A DNA stretch of 64,000 nucleotides, from positions 11,991 to 75,990 of the forward strand of contig JBEKKT010000007.1 in the NCBI GenBank assembly GCA_050010535.1, written 5' to 3'. Positions 34,530 to 43,523 of this stretch are shown here, in pieces; the first letter of the stretch is position 1, and every line of letters starts with the position of its first letter. The translations under genes were made by a program, and so were the position numbers. Origin of the DNA: JAJRAG01 sp050010535 (GTDB lineage Archaea; Thermoplasmatota; Thermoplasmata; Methanomassiliicoccales; JACIVX01). The notes under the pieces were generated by a model. That model worked only from the letters and a program-made list of their open reading frames with translations. It was not told where the DNA came from and did no database searches.

Positions 34530-35294
34530 TTGAGGAACATCTACTTCATCGGGACGGCGGGAAGCGGTAAGAGTTCTCTTGTCCATGCATTCCGAGAGTG
34601 GATGGCGATTAACGGTCTCGACAGCGTGACGCTTAACCTTGACCCGGGAGCGGAGGCGATTCCTTATATCCCGGACATCGACATCCGAGACTGGGTCCGT
34701 CTGGACGACGTCATGAGCGAATACGCCTTGGGACCGAACGGAGCTCAGATCGTTTGCTCCGACATGATAGCCCTGAACACCAAAGAGGTCGTCTCGACGG
34801 TTGACACGTTCAAATCGAACTACTTGCTCATCGACACTCCTGGTCAGATGGAACTGTTCGCGTTCCGGCAGTCGAGCTCGGTCGTCGTCGAGGCGCTAGG
34901 AAGGGAGGATTCGTTCCTCGTCTTCTTATCTGACCCGCAACTTTCCAAGACGCCCTCCGGATTCGTGTCGAACCTGATGCTTTGCGCCGTGACCCACTTT
35001 CGGTTCATGATCCCCTTCTTGAACGTCTTGTCCAAGGCGGACATGCTGGACGAGGAGGAAACAGAGAAGGTCCTTGGCTGGTCGAGGGACCCCTACAGTC
35101 TCTATGATTCACTGGGTCAGGAGCAGGGCACACCCCAAACCATCCTCAGCATTGAGCTGTTCAAGGCGATGGAGAACATCGGGATGTACAGGGAGCTTGT
35201 GCCGGTGTCATCCGAGACTCCATCTGGAATGGAGGATATCTACAATACGATACAGCAGGTGTTCGAGGGCGGAGAGGATCTCAGTCCGGACTGA
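34530..35294 (+). CDS. GPN-loop GTPase
   Basis: The 254-residue protein has Walker A GTAGSGKSS (8-16), NLDPGAE, the family-defining Gly-Pro-Asn insertion in YALGPNGA (68-70), LIDTPGQMEL and the LSKADML base-specificity motif. Archaeal and eukaryotic GPN proteins are dimeric GTPases; the eukaryotic ones help assemble RNA polymerase. The start is TTG at 34530, preceded by gggggg; it lies only 21 bases after the tRNA-Lys gene, so a shared transcript is possible. Confidence 0.92.
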   Translation: MRNIYFIGTAGSGKSSLVHAFREWMAINGLDSVTLNLDPGAEAIPYIPDIDIRDWVRLDDVMSEYALGPNGAQIVCSDMIALNTKEVVSTVDTFKSNYLLIDTPGQMELFAFRQSSSVVVEALGREDSFLVFLSDPQLSKTPSGFVSNLMLCAVTHFRFMIPFLNVLSKADMLDEEETEKVLGWSRDPYSLYDSLGQEQGTPQTILSIELFKAMENIGMYRELVPVSSETPSGMEDIYNTIQQVFEGGEDLSPD

Positions 35295-35636
35295 TCATCC
35301 TTCTTTCAGGCTGTGCCAATCCATAAAGTAGTCTTCGCACTCGCCCGTTATCATCTCGAACCTCGTCTTGATAGTCCCGTTCTCGAGAAAGATAAACGCC
35401 CTTCTTAACATTGACTCGTAGGCTGCGATGTGCTTCCCCTCGAAAGTGGGTCTTATCTCGACGCACTTGATCAATCCGCACTCCTCCAGCGTTCTGATGC
35501 GTCTGTAGCACGCTGCTATCGGGATGTTCATCTCTCTGCTGAGTTCGACTGCGGTCTTGGGATTGTCGAGGGTCGCCATTAGAATCTTCGCTGAGTATTC
35601 GTCCGTTATTACCCTGGAAGCCTCGAGTGCTTTCAT
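35295..35636 (-). CDS. ArsR-like winged-helix regulator
   Basis: The 113-residue protein has a DNA-binding helix-turn-helix (LSREMNIPIAACYRRIRTLE) and a wing, then a short C-terminal dimer region with FEMITGECEDYF. The effector is unknown. ATG 35636 lies about 27 bases after the TATA box gttatatatc (35662-35671 on this strand). The gene is immediately convergent with the GPN GTPase, with no bases between them. Confidence 0.82.
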   Translation of the reverse strand: MKALEASRVITDEYSAKILMATLDNPKTAVELSREMNIPIAACYRRIRTLEECGLIKCVEIRPTFEGKHIAAYESMLRRAFIFLENGTIKTRFEMITGECEDYFMDWHSLKEG

Positions 35637-35745
35637 TATGGTTTCCGATTCTGGTGGAGATATATAACAGATGTCTCTTGAGTTCTAGAACTGATTATAT
35701 CAACAGATAAAGGGTATTATGCTTCGAAATGGCTATTGACTGCTC

Positions 35746-35922
35746 GTGGGACGCAAGGTGTTGGTCTGCCCGGAGTGCGGTTCACCCGACCTCTACTACG
35801 AGGCTGGCCTTTTGACTGGCTACAAGTACCACTGCAAGCGCTGCGACTACATCGGAGCTTTCGTCATAGAAAAGGACATGGATGAAATTGAGGAGGAGCG
35901 CTCAGGCGAACATGACGCCTGA
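35746..35922 (+). CDS. 58-residue zinc-ribbon protein
   Basis: The frame from GTG 35746 to TGA 35920-35922 reads a zinc ribbon: VCPECGSPDLYYEAG, then YHCKRCDYIGAF, with an acidic tail (DMDEIEEERSGEHDA). Four cysteines in CxxC pairs about 20 residues apart can bind one zinc. An in-frame stop at 35737 fixes the GTG start. TATA-like gattatatc lies at about 35693-35701. Its end overlaps the convergent PAN gene by 21 bases. The role is unknown. Confidence 0.75.
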   Translation: MGRKVLVCPECGSPDLYYEAGLLTGYKYHCKRCDYIGAFVIEKDMDEIEEERSGEHDA

Positions 35923-37119
35923 CTCGACGACCTTCGTCTCCTCGGTCTCCAGCACCTTCACTACCGCCCTCTCGAAGTCGATCATGCAGACAGTGTCGCG
36001 GTTGTCCCTTATAGCGAACATCCCCGCCTCGGTGCATATCGCCTTGATATCCGCGCCCGTGGAATCTTCGCACTTTGCTGCAAGCTCTGTCAGGTTGACA
36101 GTACCATCCACATTCATTCTCTTCGCATGGATTTTGAATATCTCGAACCTCGCTTCGTAATTCGGCAACGGGATCGTGATGATCCTGTCGAATCTCCCCG
36201 GCCTCAGGAGCGCCTCGTCGAGTATGTCCGGCCTGTTCGTTGCCGCCACGATCTTAACATCGCCGATCGGGTTGAACCCGTCCATCTCAGAAAGCAGTTG
36301 CATCAGGGTTCTCTGGACCTCTCTGTCCCCGGATGTCGCCACCTCCAGCCTCTTGGCTCCGATCGAATCCAGTTCGTCTATGAACACGATGCTCGGCGCC
36401 TTCTCCCTGGCAAGCTCGAACAGCTCCCGTACCAGCCTTGCGCCTTCTCCGATGTACTTCTGAACGAGCTCGGACCCGACGAACCTGATGAATGCCGCAC
36501 TCGTCTGATGGGCGACGGCCTTGGCAAGTAGGGTCTTCCCAGTTCCTGGAGGACCGACTAACAGTACCCCCTTCGGGGGCTCGATCCCGACCTTCTTGTA
36601 AAGGTCCGGTCTCAGCAATGGGTCCTCTACGGCCTCCCTGACCTCTCTTATCTGCTCATCCAACCCGCCTATCTCTCCGTAGCCGACCGCTGGCTTTTCG
36701 ATGATCTCAGCGCCGATAACGATCGGGTCCAGCGACGGCGGAAGGACCCCCATGACAGCGAGGGTCTGCTTGTTCAGTGCCACGCGCGCGCCGACGACAA
36801 GGTCCTCCGGGGGCACGTATTCCGAAGTTCCCACGATGAAGTCCGGTCCAGTAGAGCTCTTGACGATGACCCTTCCATCTGCCAGCACGTCTTTGATGAC
36901 GCCGATAATAAGAGGCGGAGACTTCAGCCGTTCCATTTCCGTTCTCATTCGTTTGAGTTCCTTCTGGAGACGGAAGAGCTCGCTTTCGATGTAGCGTTTC
37001 TCCCCCTCGACCCTCCGCGCCTCCTCTAACAGCTCATTGTTTCGGCGCTCCAGCACCTCGATTTTCTCTTTCATCTCAGAGATGAACCCGTCCAGCTGTT
37101 GTTCCTTCAACAGGGTCAC
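35902..37119 (-). CDS. pan: Proteasome-activating nucleotidase
   Basis: PAN is the hexameric AAA+ ATPase that unfolds proteins for the 20S proteasome. It has an N-terminal coiled coil (about 8-65), an OB domain, Walker A GPPGTGKT, Walker B IVFIDELDSIG and the second region ATNRPDILDEALLRPGRFDR. The C-terminus is GVMFA instead of the usual hydrophobic-Tyr-X tail. The GTG start has ggagg upstream, and a TATA-like ctttatatta is unusually close (about 37131-37140), so a start further in (ATG 37074) is possible. Confidence 0.95.
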   Translation of the reverse strand: MTLLKEQQLDGFISEMKEKIEVLERRNNELLEEARRVEGEKRYIESELFRLQKELKRMRTEMERLKSPPLIIGVIKDVLADGRVIVKSSTGPDFIVGTSEYVPPEDLVVGARVALNKQTLAVMGVLPPSLDPIVIGAEIIEKPAVGYGEIGGLDEQIREVREAVEDPLLRPDLYKKVGIEPPKGVLLVGPPGTGKTLLAKAVAHQTSAAFIRFVGSELVQKYIGEGARLVRELFELAREKAPSIVFIDELDSIGAKRLEVATSGDREVQRTLMQLLSEMDGFNPIGDVKIVAATNRPDILDEALLRPGRFDRIITIPLPNYEARFEIFKIHAKRMNVDGTVNLTELAAKCEDSTGADIKAICTEAGMFAIRDNRDTVCMIDFERAVVKVLETEETKVVESGVMFA

Positions 37120-37316
37120 CTATCCTCCGCTAATATAAAGGCCAGGTCTATTTGACTCTTTCGCATTGAATAATCCTCTGGAAGAATCACTCTCGAGACT
37201 CTTTTCGAGATGTCGTCATCAATAGTGTCGTTCTGACGGACACTGGGTCAGCTCTGAGAATCGGCATTCAGTCATGTTTAAATCAACCCACCTGCATTCA
37301 AGAAGACTGATCTCAG

Positions 37317-37808
37317 ATGATCTGCGAGCTTTGTGGCAAGGAAACGGACCGCACGACGCCGATTCTGATCGAGGGCACGACGCTCAGGGTATGCAAGGAG
37401 TGCATGAAGTTCGGGGACGTTTCGAAGACTGGCAAGAAAGAAGTCGCAACGAGATCTGCGATTTTAGAACGTCTCGAACAGAGACAACGCAGGATGCGCC
37501 CAAAGAACGTCTACGTTGAAGAGGAGACATACGAGCTCGTGGCCGATTACCCCAAGCTCATCAAGGATGCGAGAGCGGCGAGGGACTGGAAGCAAGAGAC
37601 ATTGGCTGCAAAGATAAATGAGAGAAAGAGCGTTATCAACAAACTCGAAAGGGGAGACATCCGGCCTGATGAAGTTCTCGTGAAGAAGATCGAGAGGGAG
37701 CTCGGAATAGTCCTAAAGGAGAAGGTCCCGGTTATCAAGCCAGAGTCGAAGGCGACGGATGGCAAGAAAATGACCCTAGGCGACCTGATCAAGATGAAGA
37801 AGGAATGA
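37317..37808 (+). CDS. Multiprotein-bridging factor 1 family transcription factor
   Basis: The 163-residue protein has an N-terminal zinc ribbon (CELCG, CKECMKFG), a basic linker, and a Cro/C1-type helix-turn-helix (about 85-135, KQETLAAKINERKSVINKLERG). Eukaryotic MBF1 bridges activators and TBP. Archaeal MBF1 has been linked to the ribosome as well. A TATA-like gtttaaatc at about 37275-37283 precedes a leader of roughly 10 bases. Confidence 0.92.
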   Translation: MICELCGKETDRTTPILIEGTTLRVCKECMKFGDVSKTGKKEVATRSAILERLEQRQRRMRPKNVYVEEETYELVADYPKLIKDARAARDWKQETLAAKINERKSVINKLERGDIRPDEVLVKKIERELGIVLKEKVPVIKPESKATDGKKMTLGDLIKMKKE

Positions 37809-37810
37809 GG

Positions 37811-38287
37811 TCATCTACTCAGGACTTCGGTTCTGACGGCTTCCACGAGGTCGTCCGTTTCTGCCCCCACTTCTAGGGCCAGTGCCAGTGCGGCGACCTC
37901 AATGTCGACTTCAAGTAGTTCCTGTATTTTGTTGATCCGAGCGACGATTTCCCTCTTCTTCCACTTCGATGCCGCCGATATAACATCAAGAATTCTAGCA
38001 AAAAGAGAGATATCCTCCGGTTCGTCTTGGATGGCCCTCTGGGTAGGCCTGTACGTCGCGGGGATGTCCATCCTCTTGTGGTCGAAGTTAGGTTTCACCA
38101 GGCCATCGGTCTTGAGCAGGAGACCTCGTTTGATTCCCAGCTCAAGGAGCTTCTGGGCCTCTTTCGGCGTGAACCAGCGGAAGTCCATGGAGGCCGAGAA
38201 AACGAGTTCCTTCTCTGTGAGGACGTTCTTCCCCTTCTTTCTGAACAGCAGCGCAAGGCAGGTCTCCAGTTCTCCCATTCTATTCAT
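37811..38287 (-). CDS. DUF2240 family protein
   Basis: The 158-residue helical protein matches the archaeal DUF2240 family: KGKNVLTEKELVFSASMDFRW and a winged-helix-like FTPKEAQKLLELGIKRGLL in the first half. The conserved C-terminal helices (ARINKIQELLEVDIEVAALA) follow. Function unknown. Convergent with MBF1, two bases apart. Confidence 0.82.
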   Translation of the reverse strand: MNRMGELETCLALLFRKKGKNVLTEKELVFSASMDFRWFTPKEAQKLLELGIKRGLLLKTDGLVKPNFDHKRMDIPATYRPTQRAIQDEPEDISLFARILDVISAASKWKKREIVARINKIQELLEVDIEVAALALALEVGAETDDLVEAVRTEVLSR

Positions 38288-38440
38288 CCCACTATCCCCG
38301 AAAATCGATTCAGCACGACTTTCGGAGACGACAGCTACGGAGATACGTTGGTGACATAAAATTCCTTCTCATCCCAAAGACCCGCTCTGTGTCCTTGGGC
38401 CAAGCAACCCGGGGGGGAAAGGATGCAGAACGGTTTCGGA

Positions 38441-39124
38441 TCACTGGGGACTCTTCTTCCGGACCTTCTCAACCATGATATTGATGACGTCTTCGTACAA
38501 GGGGGAGACCTTCCAACTGTGCGACTTCACAGTCTCCTTCTTTCCGCCGAAGAATCCGGTCTTCATCTTCTTTTCCCCGAACACAACCTGCAACCAGTCG
38601 TCATCCTTCTTGACCTCGATATCAAGTATGTTCTCGAAAGCCATCATGAAAAGTGGGTGCTCACCCGCCTTGGCCAATTCCTCCACAGTTACCATCTTTC
38701 TCCTAAGCCGGTCGAAATCCCTCCGCAAAGTTGTTCTCTCTTCGTAGTCACTGGAGGCTTCGATCGCCTTTGACAATTCAGCAAGCTTCTTCGCGGCTTC
38801 GTCCTCGTAACTGAGAATCGACCTCCTGCCGCTCACCAGGCCAACCTCAGTCAACGCGATGGCGAACTCGCAGGTTCTCAGTTCCCATCCAGACACAAGG
38901 ACTTCTGAGTGATCCGGCCATGTGAAATCCTTGAATGCGGGCCAGGGAATCACCTTCTGAATCTTCTGTCCCGTTCTTTTGGCGTAGTCTGCACTGTAGA
39001 TCTCTTCCAGATTCGCCATCTCTTTCTTGCACATGTTGCAGACGCCGTTGTTCTCGATTTGGATTCTGGTTCCATTGAGCGCGAGCTCGCCTTCGGCCTT
39101 GCCGCATATGTTGCAGGTTTTCAT
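38441..39124 (-). CDS. Hypothetical zinc-finger protein
   Basis: The protein of about 227 residues begins MKTCNICGKAEGELALNG and has a second CNMCKK pair, a zinc finger at the N-terminus resembling those of DUF4428-like proteins. The middle holds a helical, charged region (KLAELSKAIEASSDYEERTT) and the end is a possible beta domain (WLQVVFGEKKMKTGFFGGKK). I do not recognise the rest. ATG 39124 was chosen over the longer frame to 39172 because gagga precedes it and the finger starts there. Confidence 0.65.
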   Translation of the reverse strand: MKTCNICGKAEGELALNGTRIQIENNGVCNMCKKEMANLEEIYSADYAKRTGQKIQKVIPWPAFKDFTWPDHSEVLVSGWELRTCEFAIALTEVGLVSGRRSILSYEDEAAKKLAELSKAIEASSDYEERTTLRRDFDRLRRKMVTVEELAKAGEHPLFMMAFENILDIEVKKDDDWLQVVFGEKKMKTGFFGGKKETVKSHSWKVSPLYEDVINIMVEKVRKKSPQ

Positions 39125-39332
39125 TGGCAGTCCTCGGAGACTAACATGAATAATCGCAATGCGATTTAACATTTTGTGCTGGATTAGGCGTTGAAAAGGC
39201 CCCGCCCAATAGCAGTGTTCCGATTCGAAGGTGGAAACCTGAGTCGACGGTTCCGGGTCGTGCGATGGGTCGCTCCATCAATCTGGGGTGTTGTCGATTC
39301 CCCTGGTCCGGCAGGAGCTACCGTGAGTTACT

Positions 39333-39340
39333 CTTATATA
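39333..39340 (+). promoter_or_regulatory. TATA box of the thermosome gene
   Basis: The tract cttatata lies about 80 bases before the thermosome ATG. A leader of about 55 bases ends in aaaggaggtata (39402-39413), a strong ribosome binding site. Confidence 0.6.
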
Positions 39341-39418
39341 GAAGAACAAACATACAAACCGTACTAGCTTTCAATGCTAGGAGTGTAGTTTAGTTAACGA
39401 CAAAGGAGGTATAGCAAA

Positions 39419-41068
39419 ATGGCAATGGGAAATACACCTATACTGATTCTCAAGGAAGGCACCAAGAGGGACAGAGGTAAGGACGCACAGAACAACAACA
39501 TCATGGCTGCAAGGGCCATCGCTGATTCTGTTCGAAGCACGCTTGGTCCGAGGGGAATGGACAAGATGTTGGTCGACAGCATGGGTGATGTCGTCATCAC
39601 GAACGACGGTGTCACAATCCTGAAGGAGATGGATGTCGAACATCCTGCGGCGAAGATGCTCGTCGAGGTTGCCAAGACCCAGGACGAAGAGTGTGGTGAC
39701 GGTACCACAACGGCGGTCATTCTAGCGGGGGAATTGCTGAAGAAAGCGGTTGATCTGATTGACGCCAATGTTCACCCGACAATAATCAGTGGTGGCTACC
39801 GGCTCGCAGCCTCTAAGGCCACGGAGATACTCGAAGCAAACGCAATGCCGGTCGGAATCGCCGACAAGGAGACCCTGAGAAAGCTCGCCATGACCGCAAT
39901 GATGAGCAAGGCAGTGAGTGGAGCTAGGGAGCACATGGCCGACTTATCGGTCGATGCGGTGACTACGGTTGCCGAGAAGATCGATGGAAAGATGACGGTC
40001 GATCTCGACAACATCCAGGTCGTCAAAAAGCAGGGCGGATCGATGGATGACACTGAGATGATCAAGGGGATAATCATCGATAAGGAGCCAGTTCACCCGG
40101 CGATGCCGAAGAAGATCGAGAACGCGAAGATTGCGCTCGTCGACGCTGCGCTCGAGATAAAGAAGACTGAGATCGATGCGAAGATCGAGATAAGGGACCC
40201 GTCCCAACTGCAGGCATTCCTCAATGAAGAGGAGAACATGCTGCGAAACATGGTGGATAAGGTCAAGAAGTCTGGCGCGAACGTCATGTTCTGCCAGAAG
40301 GGAATAGACGATCTCGCTCAGCATTTCCTGCAGAAGGAAGGAATCTACGCCGTGCGTAGGGTAAAGAAGTCCGACATGGAGAAGCTCTCCAAGGCCACTG
40401 GCGCGAACATTGTCAGCAAGCTGACCGAGCTGGAGAAGGCGGATCTTGGGCAGGCGGAGCTCGTGGAGCTGCGCAGGTACCAGGAGGATGAGATGACCTT
40501 CGTTACTGGATGCAAGAATCCGAAGGCGGTGTCGGTCCTGATCAGAGGCGGCACGGAGCACGTCGTGGACGAAATCGAGCGGTCGCTCGACGACGCCATG
40601 AGCGTGGTCGCTGTCGCGATCGAGGATGGCAAGATGATCACCGGTGGAGGTTCCACAGCTGTGGAGCTTGCCATGAGGCTGAGAGAGTATTCAGCCACGG
40701 TCGGTGGCAGGGAACAGATCGCAATTGACGCCTTTGCCAGCGCGATGGAAGTCGTTCCGACAGCGCTTGCCGAAAACGCAGGCCTCGATCCGATTGACAT
40801 ACTAATCGATCTGAGAAAGGCACATAAGTCTGGCAAGGCCCACGCTGGAGTCAATGTCTACACCGGCAAGGTCGTGGATATGCTGAAGGAGAACGTCATC
40901 GAACCCTTCCGCGTTGGCAGGCAGGCCATACACTCCGCCACAGACGCTGCGGTCATGATCCTGAGGATCGACGATGTCATCGCGTCCAAGGGAGGAAGGC
41001 CTGGACCGGGTGGACCAGGCGGACCTGGCGGAATGGGCGGCGGCGAAGGCCTCGGAGACGAGGACTGA
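39419..41068 (+). CDS. thsA: Thermosome subunit (group II chaperonin)
   Basis: The 549-residue subunit forms the ATP-driven double-ring chaperonin. It has the equatorial-domain signatures RSTLGPRGMDKMLVDSMGD and ECGDGTTTAVILAGELL, NDGVTILKEMDVEHPAAK, and the late MITGGGSTAVELAMRL. The C-terminal tail is Gly-Pro-Met rich and ends GLGDED, as usual. It is followed at 77 bases by grpE-dnaK-dnaJ, uniting both major folding systems in one region. Confidence 0.97.
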   Translation: MAMGNTPILILKEGTKRDRGKDAQNNNIMAARAIADSVRSTLGPRGMDKMLVDSMGDVVITNDGVTILKEMDVEHPAAKMLVEVAKTQDEECGDGTTTAVILAGELLKKAVDLIDANVHPTIISGGYRLAASKATEILEANAMPVGIADKETLRKLAMTAMMSKAVSGAREHMADLSVDAVTTVAEKIDGKMTVDLDNIQVVKKQGGSMDDTEMIKGIIIDKEPVHPAMPKKIENAKIALVDAALEIKKTEIDAKIEIRDPSQLQAFLNEEENMLRNMVDKVKKSGANVMFCQKGIDDLAQHFLQKEGIYAVRRVKKSDMEKLSKATGANIVSKLTELEKADLGQAELVELRRYQEDEMTFVTGCKNPKAVSVLIRGGTEHVVDEIERSLDDAMSVVAVAIEDGKMITGGGSTAVELAMRLREYSATVGGREQIAIDAFASAMEVVPTALAENAGLDPIDILIDLRKAHKSGKAHAGVNVYTGKVVDMLKENVIEPFRVGRQAIHSATDAAVMILRIDDVIASKGGRPGPGGPGGPGGMGGGEGLGDED

Positions 41069-41145
41069 AACTGATCGTGAATGAGGGAGGACACTCCCCG
41101 TAAACCTTTTCTATCAATCTTATTCTAGAAATGTCATGATAATCT

Positions 41146-41739
41146 ATGGGATTGAAAGCTGGTGGACGCGTGAGCGATACCGTCGGGAACAACATGGATG
41201 CAGGAGCCGAATCCGAAGCCGAATCGACCGACGAGGTCTCCAAGCTCAAGCAGGAGATCGCGGAGATCAGGAAGGAGCTGGAGAACCAGGTCACAGCTGC
41301 AAGGGAGTACTTGGACGCTGCGAAGAAAATCCAGGCGGATTTTGACAATCACAAGAAGCGCACCCAGAGGGAGCGCGAGGAGTTCGTTAAGATGTCGAAC
41401 GAGAGACTCATCTACGAACTTCTGCCGATGTTGGACGACCTCGAACGGGCTCTCAGTGTGTCCTGCAGCTCTGAAGAGCTCAAGACGGGGATCAGTCAAG
41501 TTCACGACAATCTGGTTTCACTTCTGAAGGGCTACGGTCTGAGGGAGATCCCGTCGGAGGGTAGGTTCGACCCCCAGTATCATGAGGCTCTGAGCACTGG
41601 AGATGGGACCGATGGCGACATATTGGAGGTATATCAGAAAGGTTATTTCCTTGGCCCTCGCGTACTGAGACATTCGAAGGTCAAGGTAGCAAAGCAATCA
41701 GAAGAAGGTGAGAGTAATGTCGAGAACAATCGGAATTGA
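41146..41739 (+). CDS. grpE: GrpE nucleotide exchange factor
   Basis: GrpE releases ADP from DnaK. The protein (up to 197 residues) has a long N-terminal coiled coil (about 30-85, with FDNHKKRTQREREEF) and a C-terminal beta domain (FDPQYHEALSTGDGTDGDIL, then GYFLGPRVLRHSKVKV). The start is uncertain: ATG 41146 fits a leaderless message after cttattc, while GTG 41170 has ggtgga just upstream. Its 3' end overlaps dnaK by 23 bases. Confidence 0.93.
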   Translation: MGLKAGGRVSDTVGNNMDAGAESEAESTDEVSKLKQEIAEIRKELENQVTAAREYLDAAKKIQADFDNHKKRTQREREEFVKMSNERLIYELLPMLDDLERALSVSCSSEELKTGISQVHDNLVSLLKGYGLREIPSEGRFDPQYHEALSTGDGTDGDILEVYQKGYFLGPRVLRHSKVKVAKQSEEGESNVENNRN

Positions 41740-43501
41740 TTTGGGTACGAGCAATTCAGCTGCGGCTGTAATGGAGGCGGGGCGACCGACGATAATACCA
41801 AGTGCTGAGGGGACGAGCCTAGGTGGCAAAGCATTTCCATCTTACGTCGCGTTCACGAAGGACGGGCAACTCATAGTAGGGGAGCCAGCAAGGAGACAGG
41901 CCGTGACGAATCCTGAAGGCACGATCGCTGCGATTAAAAGGAAGATGGGGACAGACTACAAGGTCAAGGTCTATGGCAAGGAGTATACCCCTCAGCAGAT
42001 CTCGGCCTACATTCTTCAAAAGATCAAGCGGGATGCTGAAGCATATCTCGGAGATCAGGTCACGAAGGCTGTAATCACCGTTCCTGCCTATTTCAATGAC
42101 AATCAGAGGCAGGCCACCAAAGATGCAGGGGCTATCGCCGGGCTTGAGGTCATCAGAATAGTGAATGAGCCGACGGCGGCCGCATTGGCATATGGTTTGG
42201 ACAAATCAGGCAAAGCACAAAAAATCATGGTCTTCGATTTCGGTGGCGGGACACTGGATGTCACGATAATGGATTTCAGTGAGGGGGTATTCGAGGTCGT
42301 CTCCACGAATGGCGATACTCAGCTAGGTGGAACGGACATGGATGAGATACTCATGAAGTTCGTGGCTGAGAGTTTCAAAAGGGACAACGGAATCGACCTC
42401 ATGAATGACAAGATGGCTATGTGGAGGGTTCGTGAGGCATGCGAGAAGGCGAAGATCGAGCTCTCGACCACGATGTCGACGGACATCAACTTGCCTTTCA
42501 TAACGGCCGACGCCGCTGGACCTAGACATCTTGCAATGGCGATAACCAGATCCAAGCTTGAGGAACTGGTCGGACCTGTTGTGGAGCGTTGTCGGGGGCC
42601 GATGCTCACGGCGATGAGCGACGCACACCTAAATGCGGATCAGATCGATAGCGTGATACTTGTCGGGGGACCGACAAGGATGCCAATCGTCCAAAGGTTC
42701 GTCGAGACGATGGTCGGCAAGAAGATCCAGCGTGGAGTGGATCCGATGGAGTGCGTCGCGATGGGCGCCGCTATCCAAGGAGCCGTTCTTTCCGGAGAGG
42801 TCAAGGACGTCCTCCTGCTGGATGTGACCCCATTGTCGCTCGGAATCGAGACGTTGGGTGGCATCGCCACTCGACTTATCGAAAGAAACACGACGATCCC
42901 TACGAGGAAGAGCCAGATATTCACAACGGCTGCGGACAACCAGACAAGCGTCGAAATACATGTGGTCCAGGGCGAGAGAGAAATGGCTGCATACAACACT
43001 TCTCTGGGTAGATTCCACCTTATGGGGATCCCCCCTGCTCCTAGGGGTGTCCCACAGATCGAGGTTACCTTCGACATCGATGCGAACGGCATAACAAATG
43101 TCTCCGCGAAGGACCTGGGTACTGGGAAGGAACAGCGGATGGACGACAGGAAGCAGAAGGAGAAGGTGGAACTAGTCAACCAGGCTGATACCCTTATCTA
43201 CACCAGCGAGAAGACGGTCAACGAGCTCGGCGATAAGGTGACAACTGAAGAGAAGGAGAGGATAAGGAATGCCGTTGAGGAGCTCCGGGGTGCCATCGGC
43301 GGCAACGATACATCCGCGATTAAGGCGAAGATGGACGTCCTGATGAAGGAGATCTACCAAGTCTCAACGAGGATCTATCAAGCAGGCGCAGCTCAGCAGA
43401 AGGGCGAGGGCCAGCAGGAAAGCAAGCCCGGGGATGAAAGCGGCAAGGGCGATGAAAAAGGATATACGGACGCCGACTTTCACATTGTTGACGACAAGTA
43501 A
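41717..43501 (+). CDS. dnaK: Hsp70 chaperone DnaK
   Basis: DnaK binds exposed hydrophobic peptides under ATP control. The protein (about 594 residues) shows phosphate 1 IGIDLGTSNSAAAV, VPAYFNDNQRQATKDAG, VFDFGGGTLDVTIMD and VILVGGPTRMPIVQ, and the substrate-domain VTPLSLGIETLGG. ATG 41717 lies after gagag; the in-frame GTG nine bases earlier is less likely. The three-gene set is of bacterial origin in archaea generally. Confidence 0.97.
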   Translation: MSRTIGIDLGTSNSAAAVMEAGRPTIIPSAEGTSLGGKAFPSYVAFTKDGQLIVGEPARRQAVTNPEGTIAAIKRKMGTDYKVKVYGKEYTPQQISAYILQKIKRDAEAYLGDQVTKAVITVPAYFNDNQRQATKDAGAIAGLEVIRIVNEPTAAALAYGLDKSGKAQKIMVFDFGGGTLDVTIMDFSEGVFEVVSTNGDTQLGGTDMDEILMKFVAESFKRDNGIDLMNDKMAMWRVREACEKAKIELSTTMSTDINLPFITADAAGPRHLAMAITRSKLEELVGPVVERCRGPMLTAMSDAHLNADQIDSVILVGGPTRMPIVQRFVETMVGKKIQRGVDPMECVAMGAAIQGAVLSGEVKDVLLLDVTPLSLGIETLGGIATRLIERNTTIPTRKSQIFTTAADNQTSVEIHVVQGEREMAAYNTSLGRFHLMGIPPAPRGVPQIEVTFDIDANGITNVSAKDLGTGKEQRMDDRKQKEKVELVNQADTLIYTSEKTVNELGDKVTTEEKERIRNAVEELRGAIGGNDTSAIKAKMDVLMKEIYQVSTRIYQAGAAQQKGEGQQESKPGDESGKGDEKGYTDADFHIVDDK

Positions 43502-43523
43502 ACTCGCTACTGGATGACCTCGA

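Noticed and set aside
41000..41060. Gly-Pro-rich repeat at the thermosome end
   Set aside because: This is the normal flexible chaperonin tail, not a repeat element.
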